A DNA stretch of 64,000 nt from positions 37,188 to 101,187 of the forward strand of contig NZ_JBFLUG010000012.1 in NCBI RefSeq assembly GCF_041008525.1. Reading direction: 5' to 3'. Within the stretch, counting starts at the first letter, position 1; each line of letters starts with the position of its first letter. Source of the stretch: Parafrankia sp041008525. GTDB taxonomy: Bacteria > Actinomycetota > Actinomycetes > Frankiales > Frankiaceae. The translations under genes and the position numbers were made by a program. This document shows positions 1-8,668 of this stretch, in pieces. Below the pieces are notes generated by a model. The model ran no database searches. It was not told the DNA's origin and worked only from the letters and a program-made list of their open reading frames with translations.

Positions 1-2
1 AG

Positions 3-2210
3 CATGGCCAGGATCCGTTGCGGCTGCCGATCGTCGACGCCCTGTTGATGGCGGACACCCCACCGCTGATGGCGAACCCGACTGTTCCGAACCACCTGCG
101 GGAATGCGCGGCGTGCGGGTCGAAGGTCGCCCGGGCGGGAACGGGCCGCGGCGCGGAGCTGGAGGGTTTCTGCCCACAGTGCGGCCAGCGCTACTCGTTC
201 ACGGTCAAGCTCTTCCCGGAGGAGCAGGTCGGGCATTACACCGTGCACGGCGTGATCGCGCACGGTGGCATGGGCTGGGTCTACGCGGCGATGAACAACC
301 GGGTGGGCAAGTGGGTGGTGCTCAAGGGCCTGCTGGACGTCGCCAATCCGGATGCGCGGCGGATCGCCGAGGCGGAGCGGCGGGTCCTCAGCGCGGTGCA
401 CCATCCGAACATCGTCAAGATCATCGACTACGTCTCGCACCGGGGCGAGGACTACATCGTCATGGAGTACGTCCCGGGAGTGTCGCTGTCCAGGCTGGCT
501 GACCGGCGGCGGCCGGGACGTGACGGGCGGCCGGAGCCGCTGCCGCCGGCGGACGCCATCCGCTACCTGTTGCGGCTGCTCCCGGCGCTCGGCCACCTGC
601 ACCGGCGCGGCCTGGCCTACTGCGACCTCAAACCGGACAACATCATGGTCACCCCGGAGCAGGTCGTCCTGATCGATCTGGGCGGTGCCCGGCGGCTGGA
701 CGACCAGACCTCCAGCTTCCTCTCCACCCCCGGCTACCGGGCGCCTGAGCTGGAGGACGGCGAGTTCCGCGCGGCCCAGGAGAGCCGGCACGGCGTCCCG
801 ACGGTCGCCTCGGACGTCTTCTCCGCCACCCGCACGCTGGCGCGCCTGGTACTGGGCCGGTTCCCGGGCTTCCTGGACGACCACCGCCACACGCTGCCGG
901 CGCGCGGCGAGTACGGTCCGCTGTCCCGGTTCGAGTCTCTCGACCATCTGCTGCGCCGCGGCACCGCGAAGGACCCGGCGGACCGGTTCGGGAGCGTCGG
1001 GGAGTTCGCCGCGGAGCTCACCGGCGTCCTGTACGAGATCGTCACCCGGACCGAGCACCGTCTTCCGCCGCTGGCCAGCCGCTGGTTCGAGCCCGAGCTG
1101 CACCCGACGGGAGAGGCGGGCGGCAGCCGCCCGGCCGATGCGGCGGGGGTGCCTGCGGCGGGGCTGCCAGCTGCGGAGCGGGACACGGGCGACCCGCCGG
1201 CCGTGTGGGAGATCCTGCCCGAGCTGCGCGTCGACGCCGACGACCCGCAGGCGCGGATCCTCGCGGCGAGCCCCGGCGAGGACCCGGCGGCGCTGGCCGC
1301 CCGGCTGGCCGACGTGGAGCGGCCCACCCTCGCGACCCGCCTCGCGCTGGCCAGTGCCCAGCTGCGGGCCGGCGACGCGGCGGAGTCCCAGGCGACGGTC
1401 TCCGCCCTGACCGTCGACTTTCCCCGCGACTGGCGGGTGGTCTGGTACCAGGGCGTCCTCGACCTGGCCGCGGGCCGGCCGCGCCGGGCCAGGAAGGCGT
1501 TCGAGCGGGTCTTCGCGTGGATCCCCAGCGAGCTGGCCCCGCGGCTCGCGCTGGCGACCGCGAACGAGGCCGCGGACGACCGGGAACGCGCGGCGGAGCT
1601 CTTCGACGCGGTCAGCGCCATCGACCCGGCGATCACCAGCGCGTCGTTCGGGCTGGCCCGCTGCCTGGACAGTCCCGCCGGGAAGCTCGCGGCGTACGAG
1701 CGGGTCCCGCCGTCCGCCTACGCCTTCACGACCTCCCGGGTGCGGATGATCCGGGTTCTCGTCGGCTCGCTGACCCGGCCCGACCGGGCGGTACCCGCCC
1801 CGCCCGCGGTGAGCCGGGATGATCTCGCGCGCGCGGAGGCCGTTCTCGCCGACCGCCGGCTGGACCTCGACCGCCGGCTGGAGGTGGAGCTCCGCCTGGA
1901 CATCCTCGCCGCGGCGCTGCGCACCGTGAGCGCACAGCCGTCCATACCGGCACAGGCAGCCGCACCGGCGCCGGCGGCTGCACCGGCACAGACGGCTGCA
2001 CCGGCACAGGCGGCTGCCGCACCGGCGGCCCCGGTGACTGCTCCCGCGCCCGTGCGCCCGACGGTGCTGGGACGTCCGCTGGTGGACCACGACCTGCGGC
2101 TGGGCCTGGAGGAGGCGTACCGGGAGATCGCCCGGCTGACCCGGAATCGCCGGGAACGCATCCGGCTCGTTGACAAGGCAAACCGGGTCCGACCGCGGAC
2201 CCTGCTGTGA
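3..2210 (+). CDS. pknG: PknG-type serine/threonine protein kinase with TPR domain (5' end outside window)
   Basis: Soluble Ser/Thr kinase that in mycobacteria couples extracellular amino-acid sensing to control of glutamate and 2-oxoglutarate metabolism. Counting from the TTG at base 18, two CxxC pairs (C30/C33 and C52/C55) form the rubredoxin-like domain. The kinase domain follows: glycine loop IAHGGMGWVY (80-89), Lys103, catalytic CDLKPDN (D203) and DLG (D220). TPR-like helices fill roughly 430-720, and the end, RLVDKANRVRPRTLL, is close to M. tuberculosis PknG. The frame stays open to base 3 and reads HGQDPLR, which resembles PknG upstream of its zinc knuckle, so the true start is probably outside the window. 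An Ala/Pro/Gln-rich insert sits near 640-670. VWA and FHA genes follow immediately, and glnH/glnX face it. Identification is firm; the start is not. Confidence 0.93.
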   Translation, partial: HGQDPLRLPIVDALLMADTPPLMANPTVPNHLRECAACGSKVARAGTGRGAELEGFCPQCGQRYSFTVKLFPEEQVGHYTVHGVIAHGGMGWVYAAMNNRVGKWVVLKGLLDVANPDARRIAEAERRVLSAVHHPNIVKIIDYVSHRGEDYIVMEYVPGVSLSRLADRRRPGRDGRPEPLPPADAIRYLLRLLPALGHLHRRGLAYCDLKPDNIMVTPEQVVLIDLGGARRLDDQTSSFLSTPGYRAPELEDGEFRAAQESRHGVPTVASDVFSATRTLARLVLGRFPGFLDDHRHTLPARGEYGPLSRFESLDHLLRRGTAKDPADRFGSVGEFAAELTGVLYEIVTRTEHRLPPLASRWFEPELHPTGEAGGSRPADAAGVPAAGLPAAERDTGDPPAVWEILPELRVDADDPQARILAASPGEDPAALAARLADVERPTLATRLALASAQLRAGDAAESQATVSALTVDFPRDWRVVWYQGVLDLAAGRPRRARKAFERVFAWIPSELAPRLALATANEAADDRERAAELFDAVSAIDPAITSASFGLARCLDSPAGKLAAYERVPPSAYAFTTSRVRMIRVLVGSLTRPDRAVPAPPAVSRDDLARAEAVLADRRLDLDRRLEVELRLDILAAALRTVSAQPSIPAQAAAPAPAAAPAQTAAPAQAAAAPAAPVTAPAPVRPTVLGRPLVDHDLRLGLEEAYREIARLTRNRRERIRLVDKANRVRPRTLL

Positions 2211-2224
2211 TCCGGAGATCTCCC

Positions 2225-3511
2225 ATGATCAGTTTCACGGTTCAGGCCGACAGCAGTGGCTTCCTCGCCAGGGACACCACCGACGCGCACGCGCTGGTCA
2301 CGGTGCGGGCCCGCGAGGACGGGACGCCGGGCCACCGCAACACGGACTACGCGGAGGTCATCATCGTCGACTGCTCCGGGTCGATGATGGCTCCCCCGAC
2401 GAAGATCTACGCGGCGCGACGAGCGGCCTGCGCCGCCGTCGACGCCCTGCGGCCGGGCGCCCGGTTCGCCGTGATCCGTGGGACGAGCACCGCCCAGCCG
2501 GTCTACCCGCCCGGTGGCGGCCTGGCGCCTGCCACCGCGGAGCACCAGGCGGAGGCAAAGCGGCACATCAACCGAATCGACGCGGCCGGCGGGACGGCCA
2601 TCGGCCGCTGGCTGCTCGCCGCCCGCGACCTGTTCGCGGCGCACACCGGCGGTTTCCGGCACGCCATCCTGCTCACCGACGGGAAGAACGAGCACGAGAC
2701 ACCGGCGGCCTTCCAGGCCGCACTGGCCGCCTGCCAGGGCCGTTTCCAGTGCGACAGCCGCGGGGTGGGCCGCGGTTGGATCGCTGCCGAGCTCAACGCC
2801 GTCTCCGACGCCCTGCTCGGCAGCGCCCGCGACATCGCCGACCCGGCCGACCTGGCCGCCGACTTCCAGAAGATGACCGACACCGCGATGGCCCGCCTCC
2901 AGCCGGAGATCGCGCTGCGGGTGTGGGTCCCGAAGAACGCGCAGGTCAGCAGCTTCAAGCAGGTCACTCCCGCCATCAGCGACCTGCTGGGGCGGGCCCG
3001 GCCGGTCAGTGCGCTGGAATGTGACTTCCCCACCGGCGCCTGGGGCGCCGAGCAGCGCAGCTACCACATCACCGTCTCGGGCCTGCGCCCACGCACGTCG
3101 CCGGACCCGTGCCGGCTCGCCCGCATCTCCCTCGTCTCCGGCGAGCAGCAGTCCTTCGGCCAGGCGGACATCACCGCCGTGTGGACGCCGGATCCGGCGC
3201 TGTACACCCAGCGCTCGCGGCTGGAGGAACAGGGCCACAAGATGATCAGGCTGGAACGGACCTTCACCGAGGGCATCGACGCGCTGCGCCGCGGCGACGG
3301 TCCGACCGCCCTCACGTACCTCCTGCCGGCCCGCGGCCTTGCCTACGACCTCGGCGACGCCGAGAAGATCGAGATGCTGGACCGCGTCCTGCGGACGGAC
3401 CCGGCCACCGGTGAGGTGCGGATCCGGGACGGCGTCGACCCGCACGACCTGGAGGTGTTCGGCGTGCGCTCCCGCTTCACCAGGCCTGCCGAACCGAAGG
3501 ACGCCCCATGA
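2225..3511 (+). CDS. VWA-domain (von Willebrand factor A) protein, kinase-linked
   Basis: Predicted cytosolic protein of 428 residues with an N-terminal VWA domain. The MIDAS metal site DCSGSM lies at about 49-54, with a later AGGTAIG loop (conserved Thr) and the ILLTDGKNE strand. The C-terminal half has no family I recognise. The ATG at 2225 is preferred because GGAG lies seven bases upstream; a GTG at 2207 overlapping the pknG stop is the alternative. The stop overlaps the next start as ATGA, so kinase, VWA and FHA proteins are probably one operon. VWA proteins near kinases and FHA proteins usually act as metal-dependent scaffolds. The role here is inferred from context. Confidence 0.85.
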   Translation: MISFTVQADSSGFLARDTTDAHALVTVRAREDGTPGHRNTDYAEVIIVDCSGSMMAPPTKIYAARRAACAAVDALRPGARFAVIRGTSTAQPVYPPGGGLAPATAEHQAEAKRHINRIDAAGGTAIGRWLLAARDLFAAHTGGFRHAILLTDGKNEHETPAAFQAALAACQGRFQCDSRGVGRGWIAAELNAVSDALLGSARDIADPADLAADFQKMTDTAMARLQPEIALRVWVPKNAQVSSFKQVTPAISDLLGRARPVSALECDFPTGAWGAEQRSYHITVSGLRPRTSPDPCRLARISLVSGEQQSFGQADITAVWTPDPALYTQRSRLEEQGHKMIRLERTFTEGIDALRRGDGPTALTYLLPARGLAYDLGDAEKIEMLDRVLRTDPATGEVRIRDGVDPHDLEVFGVRSRFTRPAEPKDAP

Positions 3512-4447
3512 GCTCGCCTGCCGTCCCGGAGGACCGCGCCGGTGGGGCTGGCGAGAGTGGTCCCGCCTACCGCCCGCCGACCGGGTGGCTGGCCGGTGCC
3601 GCGGCCGCGCTGCCCTACCCGTTGCCCGAGCCGTCCGGCGAGACCACCCACGGCGTGCCCGGGGGGGGCCGGGCAGGACACGGGCTGTGCTCCCGGCCCG
3701 GACGAGGAGGCCGACGACCGGGACGTGCTCGGCCTCGGCCTCGGCATCGACCCCGACACCCTCGACGACGACGCCACGCTGGCCTCGGGCCGGTCGTGGC
3801 GGCCGGCGGACGTGCCCGACATCGACTTCGACGATCTTCCGACCAGGCCGCCGGCGGACCCGAGGGCCCCATGGGCGACGTCCACGGATCCGTCCGTCGG
3901 CAGCTGGGATCTCAGGTCCAAACCCGGCTGGCCCCCGCCCGAGCCGTGCCGGCACTGTGGGACCCGCCGCCTGGTGACCGACGCGTACTGCCTCGGCTGC
4001 CGCTACGAGTTCACGACCGGTCGGCGCCCCGCGGTACCGGTGGTCCGGCAGCTGCCCGCCGCGGGTCCGGCCTGGAGCGCCGTCATCGAGGTCGACCCGG
4101 TCCACTTCGGGACTCTCATCGGGGACGATCTGCGCCTGCCGGCGGACCGGCTGCCCCGCGTGGTCGCACTGGAGAACCCGGAGATCCTCATCGGCGCCCG
4201 GCCGAGCCGCGCGGAGCCAGTCATCAGCCTGACCGGCCCGCTCGACGACCCGGCCGTCTCCGGCCGCCACGCCGGGCTCGTGCGGCAGCCCGACGGCAGC
4301 TACGCGGTCGTCGACCACGGCTCCCGCAACGGCACCCGGGTGAACCGGGACCCCGAACCGATCCGGCCGGGACGTCCCGTGCCCCTCCGGGACGGCGACC
4401 GGGTGTTCGTCGGCGCCTGGACCCGCATCACCCTGCGCCTGCGTTGA
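3508..4447 (+). CDS. Zinc-ribbon plus FHA-domain protein, interrupted by a frameshift at a poly-G tract
   Basis: The frame that starts at the ATGA overlap with the VWA gene reads MSSPAVPEDRAGG and runs to an 8-G tract at 3661-3668. After the tract, coding quality moves to the +1 frame, which carries a zinc ribbon (CRHCGTRR then CLGC) and a C-terminal FHA domain (LIGARPSR, SGRHA, GSRNGTRVN). With seven Gs the two halves join as one 312-residue protein. As written, an internal start near 3542 gives only an implausible N-terminus. FHA domains bind phosphothreonine, so this is a candidate partner or substrate of the adjacent PknG, perhaps acting like GarA, although GarA is shorter and lacks this ribbon arrangement. 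The shift could be a sequencing error, a mutation or slippage. Confidence 0.8.
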
Positions 4448-4482
4448 GCGGAGCGGACCGGTGTCCCAACCGGCCCAACCGG

Positions 4483-4536
4483 CCTGGCCGACCTATCCGA
4501 CCTGGCCGGCCTATCCGACCTGGCCGACCTGGCCGT
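4483..4536. repeat. 18-bp tandem repeat, three copies
   Basis: Three near-identical copies of CCTGGCCGACCTATCCGA lie between the converging FHA and glnH genes. The repeat encodes the last residues of GlnH (GQVGQVG) and supplies its stop codon, so a change in copy number would alter the GlnH C-terminus slightly. Confidence 0.8.
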
Positions 4537-5626
4537 CGGGCCAGTGCGGCTGGCGTTCGGTCGGCAGGTGGGCCTGGATGCCGGGCACGTCGCTGAGGAA
4601 GTCGGCGTACAACCGCTGCCAGCGGCCGTCGGTGAACATGTCGAGCAGCATCCGGTTGAGGAACGCGACGAGGTCGCTGTCGGCTTTCCGGCGCGCCTCG
4701 GCCGCCGGGCCGGTGAGCCCGAGGTCAGTGCGGGCGACCGCCATGCCATAGGGCTCGTCGAGGGTCGCCAGTTCCGCCGCGGACGCGCCGGCGAACGCCT
4801 CCCGCCCGAGCACCCTGACGGTCGGGTCCTGCTGCTCCATCCCGGCCAGGATCGTGTCGTCGCTGGCCACCGCGTCGACCTCACCGCGCTGCAGCGCCGC
4901 CAGGCAGTCGGCGGACCCCACCCGGCTGACCGGCACCGGTTCCGGCCGGCCTTCCGGGAACCCCGGAAGATTCAGGATCTTCCCGATCGAGGTGCTCCCC
5001 TGGGAGGAGCAGACCCGGCGCCCGGAAAGGTCCGCGACGGTACTCAGGCCGGAGTTTCTGGATACCAGCAGGGTGAACGAGGCCTCGAAGTAGACCCCGG
5101 AGAAGTTCACCCTCTCCTTGCGCGCGCAGGTCATCGTCATCGTGCCGATGACGACGTCCACCTCGTCCTCGGCCAGGGCCTTCTCCCGGTCCCGGGTGTC
5201 GACGGCGTGGATCTCGACGCGGGAGGGGTCACCGAAGATCGCCCGGGCGATCTCGCGGGCGAGTTCGATCTCGAAGCCCTCGGGCACGCCGGTGTGCCAG
5301 TTCATGGAGGCGAACGGCCTCGCCTCGGCGACGACCCCCACCCGCAGGACCTGGCGTTCCTCGATCTCCGCGACCCGCTGCGCGTGGGCCCCGGGCTGCG
5401 TCAGGGCCTCCACCGGCTGCTCACTGCGGCGCGGCACACACTGCGCGTCCTGGCCCGCCGCGCCCTGGCCCGCCGGCACCGATGCGGGGGACGGAACCGG
5501 CGCGGCGGCACGAGTGCCCGCTGTGTACGGCAGCGGCGAGCCTGTCGTCCCGCAGGCCGAGAGCCCGCCGGGCAGGAGCAGCAGCAGCGCGGCGAGGCCG
5601 ATCCGCACGGCCCTCGGAGCGGACAT
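4511..5626 (-). CDS. glnH: Amino-acid-binding lipoprotein GlnH (solute-binding protein family 3)
   Basis: Exported solute-binding lipoprotein of 371 residues. The ATG at 5626 gives a short basic N-region, a Leu-rich core and lipobox LSAC with Cys25. A GTG at 5689, overlapping the glnX stop as GTGA, would add 21 Arg-rich residues. The family-3 fold is clear: VLRVGVVAEARPF, GFEIELAREIA, DVVIGTMTMT and the GRRVCSSQGSTS hinge segment. In M. tuberculosis GlnH binds Asp, Asn, Glu or Gln and signals through GlnX to PknG. The glnX-glnH pair facing pknG here supports the same role rather than uptake, and no permease genes are nearby. The C-terminus runs into an 18-bp tandem repeat. Confidence 0.9.
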   Translation of the reverse strand: MSAPRAVRIGLAALLLLLPGGLSACGTTGSPLPYTAGTRAAAPVPSPASVPAGQGAAGQDAQCVPRRSEQPVEALTQPGAHAQRVAEIEERQVLRVGVVAEARPFASMNWHTGVPEGFEIELAREIARAIFGDPSRVEIHAVDTRDREKALAEDEVDVVIGTMTMTCARKERVNFSGVYFEASFTLLVSRNSGLSTVADLSGRRVCSSQGSTSIGKILNLPGFPEGRPEPVPVSRVGSADCLAALQRGEVDAVASDDTILAGMEQQDPTVRVLGREAFAGASAAELATLDEPYGMAVARTDLGLTGPAAEARRKADSDLVAFLNRMLLDMFTDGRWQRLYADFLSDVPGIQAHLPTERQPHWPDGQVGQVG

Positions 5627-5685
5627 CGGCGGGGACGTCAGCCCGCTCCGTCGCCCTCGGTGCCGTCGCCATCGCCGTCGCCGGC

Positions 5686-7308
5686 TCACCGGTACTCCCG
5701 GATGCGCGACCCGATGCCCAGGCCGGCGCAGAGGACGGCGAGGACCGCGGCCCCGACGACGATGCCGGTGAGCAGCCGGACGTCCCGCGCCGCCGCGCGC
5801 AGCTCGGCGGCGAAGCTGTCCGTGCCCTGGGCGAGCAGCTCGTCGGTGCCGCCGACGAACCTCTCGAAGTGCGGGGAGGCCAGGGTGCCCTCGATGGCCC
5901 GGCCGAACGCGGTCGGGCCGGTCGTACCGGCCGCACCGGTGCCGGTGCTGTCGCCGGCCGGTGCCGTCGGTGGGGGCTCCTGCAGTGTCGCGACAGCTCT
6001 GGCGCGCACCTGCAGCCAGCGCCCGAGGTCGCCCCCGAGCTCGGCGCGCTGCCCGGCGAACCGGTCGGGAAGCGCGATCAGGCCCGCGGTCAGGGTGCCG
6101 CCGCCGCTGGACGGTCCCTTCGGCTGCCCGTCAGGCGTGTAGCCCAGGGCCGACACGGCGTCCTCGAAGCAGCGGTCGGCGTTCTCGCCGTTGCCCAGCG
6201 AGATCAGCGAGAGGAACTCGCAGGTCCGCGCCTGCAGCGCGAGCGTGCGGGAGGCCGCCAGCAGCGTCGTCGGAACATAGTCGGACCGCTGCGCGGTGAC
6301 CAGTCGCTCCCCCTGCCCGTGCAGCAGCACGAGCCCGGCCGACCCTGCGCCGACCACCAGGATGGTCGCCGTGACCAGGCCCAGGTTGAGCATCCGGTTG
6401 GTGCGCCGGAAGACGTACACCTGTGCACCCACCAGCGCGACCAGAACGCCTCCGAGGGCGCCGAGGAGCACACCCTCCGCCGCCCCGCTGGTGGCCTGTC
6501 GGTAGTCCTGGTCGACCCGGTCACCGTAGGCGGCCACCAGCTGGTCGGTCTGCCCGAGGATGCTCCTCGTCATGAGGTCGGAGGCCAGGTTCTGGTAGGC
6601 GCCACCCACCGTGTTCCCCGCCCGGGTGTTGGCCGCCGCCGCCGCGACGAGCCCCGTGTACTCGGGTATCAGCGTGGCGATCCGGGTCATGAGGCAGTGG
6701 GTGGACTCCGGGTCGCGAGCCCGGTCACAGGCTCCCGGGTCGATCTCACGCAGGTCGAGCAGTGCGGTCTCCGCGCCGCGCAGGGCCGCGCTGTACGGGT
6801 TCGCGGCCGCGGCGGGGTCGGCACCGGCCGCCCCGTCACCGGCGCCGCCCGGAGCGGCGTCACCGGTGAGGTCGCCGGCGATACCCGCGGAGACGTCGCC
6901 GGAATGGTCACCGGCATAGAAATCGTCGGCCTTGACCCGGTCGTAGAACGAGCGGCGTTCCGCCGGGCTCAACGAGCTGGGGGCGAGGGTGACCCAGGCG
7001 AAGACGTTGGACGCGGCCGTCGCATCAGCGCCGGCCAGCCCGGCCCGCAGCCGCTCGGCCGCGATCAGGGCGGCGACGGAACGCTCGCGGATGCTTTCCG
7101 TCGCGGTGAGCCGCCGATCGAGAACCATCTGCGTCACCAGCCCGGCCACCAGGAGAACTCCGGTGAGCAGGGCGAGAACTCCGACAAACCGCGAGCCGGC
7201 CCCGGCGGAGCGGACCCGCCCCGCATGACGGCGTGCGCCCGCCCACAGCTGCGCCGCAGAACGGGGCGCCCCGATGAAGGAATGCCCGGAATGCTCAGCG
7301 CCCGACAC
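5686..7308 (-). CDS. glnX: GlnX-type transmembrane sensor/transducer
   Basis: Membrane protein of 540 residues. One hydrophobic segment lies at about 41-63, a long extracytoplasmic helical region follows, two segments lie at about 277-330, a second extracytoplasmic region comes next, and a last segment (TGIVVGAAVLAVLCAGLGIG) lies near the C-terminus. This four-helix, two-loop layout and the overlap with glnH match mycobacterial GlnX, the membrane relay between periplasmic GlnH and cytosolic PknG. No catalytic domain or HAMP-like motif is visible. Without glnH and pknG nearby it would be called only a four-TM helical-bundle protein. Confidence 0.85.
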   Translation of the reverse strand: MSGAEHSGHSFIGAPRSAAQLWAGARRHAGRVRSAGAGSRFVGVLALLTGVLLVAGLVTQMVLDRRLTATESIRERSVAALIAAERLRAGLAGADATAASNVFAWVTLAPSSLSPAERRSFYDRVKADDFYAGDHSGDVSAGIAGDLTGDAAPGGAGDGAAGADPAAAANPYSAALRGAETALLDLREIDPGACDRARDPESTHCLMTRIATLIPEYTGLVAAAAANTRAGNTVGGAYQNLASDLMTRSILGQTDQLVAAYGDRVDQDYRQATSGAAEGVLLGALGGVLVALVGAQVYVFRRTNRMLNLGLVTATILVVGAGSAGLVLLHGQGERLVTAQRSDYVPTTLLAASRTLALQARTCEFLSLISLGNGENADRCFEDAVSALGYTPDGQPKGPSSGGGTLTAGLIALPDRFAGQRAELGGDLGRWLQVRARAVATLQEPPPTAPAGDSTGTGAAGTTGPTAFGRAIEGTLASPHFERFVGGTDELLAQGTDSFAAELRAAARDVRLLTGIVVGAAVLAVLCAGLGIGSRIREYR

Positions 7309-7470
7309 TTCGGCCTCGCCCGGGCGAACCGGCGGAGCCTGTCATCGTCACGGCACCAAGCGTACACAGAGCAGGAAAAGGCCGTGCCCTGTCGACGGAA
7401 CTCCCCCGCGAGATGATCAGCCCGCGGTGCATTCAGCGCCGGGACCAGCGGCTTTCGCCCGGTGATGCAT

Positions 7471-8511
7471 TCATGCGGGAATCCGTTCCCAGGCCGGCGG
7501 CTCGCCGGGCCGTTCGCGGACGAGCCCGCGCCGCTCCAGCGCGCGCAGGTGCGCCAGCGCCTCGGCGACGGCGCTCCGCTTCACGAATCCGTCGATCTCG
7601 ACCCACGGCCGCGACCATTCCATCTGGCTGGCGACGTCCCATCCGGTGGCCGGGCCGGCAGCAAGCGCGGCCAGGACCTCACCGAAGCGCTGCTCGTGAT
7701 GGTCGTGGAGCTGCTTCACCCGCTCCGAAAGGCCGTCGAAGCGGTACTCGTGCGCGGGCAGGGTGGCCTCGGCGGGCAGCTCGTCGACCTTGTCCAGCGA
7801 CCGCAGGTAGTCGCCGAGCGGGTCGTCGCCAAGAAGGTCGTCGGCCGCGCCCGTTCCGAACGGAATGTTCGGCGTGATGCGCGGCAGAATGTGGTCTCCG
7901 GAGAGAAGGAGCCGGTTCACCGGTTCCCAGAAGCACAGATGGCCTGGGGAATGTCCCGGCGTCCAGACCGCGCGCAGGTCCCAGCCGGGGACATCCGGCC
8001 GGTCGCCGTCGTTGAGCAGGATGTCGGGGCGGGCCATCGCGGGCAGCGGGCCGGGCGGCAGGTGCGCCGGGGTGACGTCCCGCAGCACCTCGGGCGGCGC
8101 GCCAGCCCGCCGCAGCGGGGCGTTCGCCTTGTCGATCAGTTCGGCCGGCTCCATCGGCTCGAGGCGCAGCAGGGCCGCGTCCGCGGGGTGCAGCGCGATC
8201 CAGGCGCCGGAGACCTCCCGCAGGCGCCCGGCCAGGCCGTAGTGATCGGGGTGCATGTGCGTGGGCATGATCCCGCGCACGTCGGTCAGGGCGTAGCCGG
8301 CGACGGCGAGCCCGGCCTCGACAGCGGCGTAACCGGTGTCGGTGTCCCATCCGGGGTCGATCACGTACGCGCCGCGGTCTGTCTCGAACAGGTACATGAA
8401 GACATGGCTGAGGCCGGCGGTCGGCAGCGGGATCGGAATGCTCCACAGCCCGGGCCGGAGCCGTTCGACCGGTGGCAGCTGCGGCCCGGCCGGACGCGCC
8501 TGGCCGGTCAC
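7471..8511 (-). CDS. MBL-fold metallohydrolase (glyoxalase II / LACTB2-like)
   Basis: 346 residues with the metallo-beta-lactamase fold. The signature THMHPDH (His85, His87, Asp89, His90) is followed by TPGHSPGH, SGDH and PAHEYRF, which supply the remaining zinc ligands. The last ~80 residues, with HEQRFGEVLAAL and SAVAEALAHLRALERRGLV, look like the winged-helix-type tail of LACTB2-like members. The substrate is not evident; thioesters, hydroxyacyl-glutathione analogues or nucleic acids are all handled by relatives. It stands alone between glnX and the STAND gene. TTGACA lies in the AT-rich gap upstream. Confidence 0.88.
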   Translation of the reverse strand: MTGQARPAGPQLPPVERLRPGLWSIPIPLPTAGLSHVFMYLFETDRGAYVIDPGWDTDTGYAAVEAGLAVAGYALTDVRGIMPTHMHPDHYGLAGRLREVSGAWIALHPADAALLRLEPMEPAELIDKANAPLRRAGAPPEVLRDVTPAHLPPGPLPAMARPDILLNDGDRPDVPGWDLRAVWTPGHSPGHLCFWEPVNRLLLSGDHILPRITPNIPFGTGAADDLLGDDPLGDYLRSLDKVDELPAEATLPAHEYRFDGLSERVKQLHDHHEQRFGEVLAALAAGPATGWDVASQMEWSRPWVEIDGFVKRSAVAEALAHLRALERRGLVRERPGEPPAWERIPA

Positions 8512-8608
8512 GCGCCGATCACCGCGGTCTGGTGGCTCGGTCGCCTCATCCGATCATCCTCCTCACTCGGCCGGCGGCGGGCGAGCCATCGTGGCAGGCA
8601 CTGCCCTG

Positions 8609-8637
8609 TCGCACGTATCGATATATCTTTATGTCAA
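8609..8637 (-). promoter_or_regulatory. Possible promoter for the MBL-fold gene
   Basis: On the minus strand a consensus TTGACA (8632-8637) opens an unusually AT-rich stretch, TAAAGATATATCGATAC. The hexamer at the expected 17-bp spacing (GTGCGA) is a poor -10 element, so only the -35 match and the base composition support a promoter. It lies about 100 bp before the MBL-fold start. Confidence 0.25.
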
Positions 8638-8642
8638 TTTTC

Positions 8643-8668
8643 GGGCGGGCGCTGTCAGCCGCCCGCCC
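8643..8668 (-). terminator. GC-rich hairpin over the STAND gene stop codon
   Basis: Perfect 9-bp arms GGGCGGGCG and CGCCCGCCC with an 8-base loop that contains the stop of the STAND gene. No T-tract follows on the minus strand, so any termination would be of the intrinsic-without-U type often proposed in actinomycetes. Confidence 0.35.

Noticed and set aside
1718..4318. Long open frame (over 800 codons) on the minus strand opposite pknG, VWA and FHA genes
   Set aside because: Mirror of GC-rich coding on the other strand; composition is Arg/Gly/Pro-rich with no domain, while the plus strand carries clear kinase, VWA and FHA motifs.
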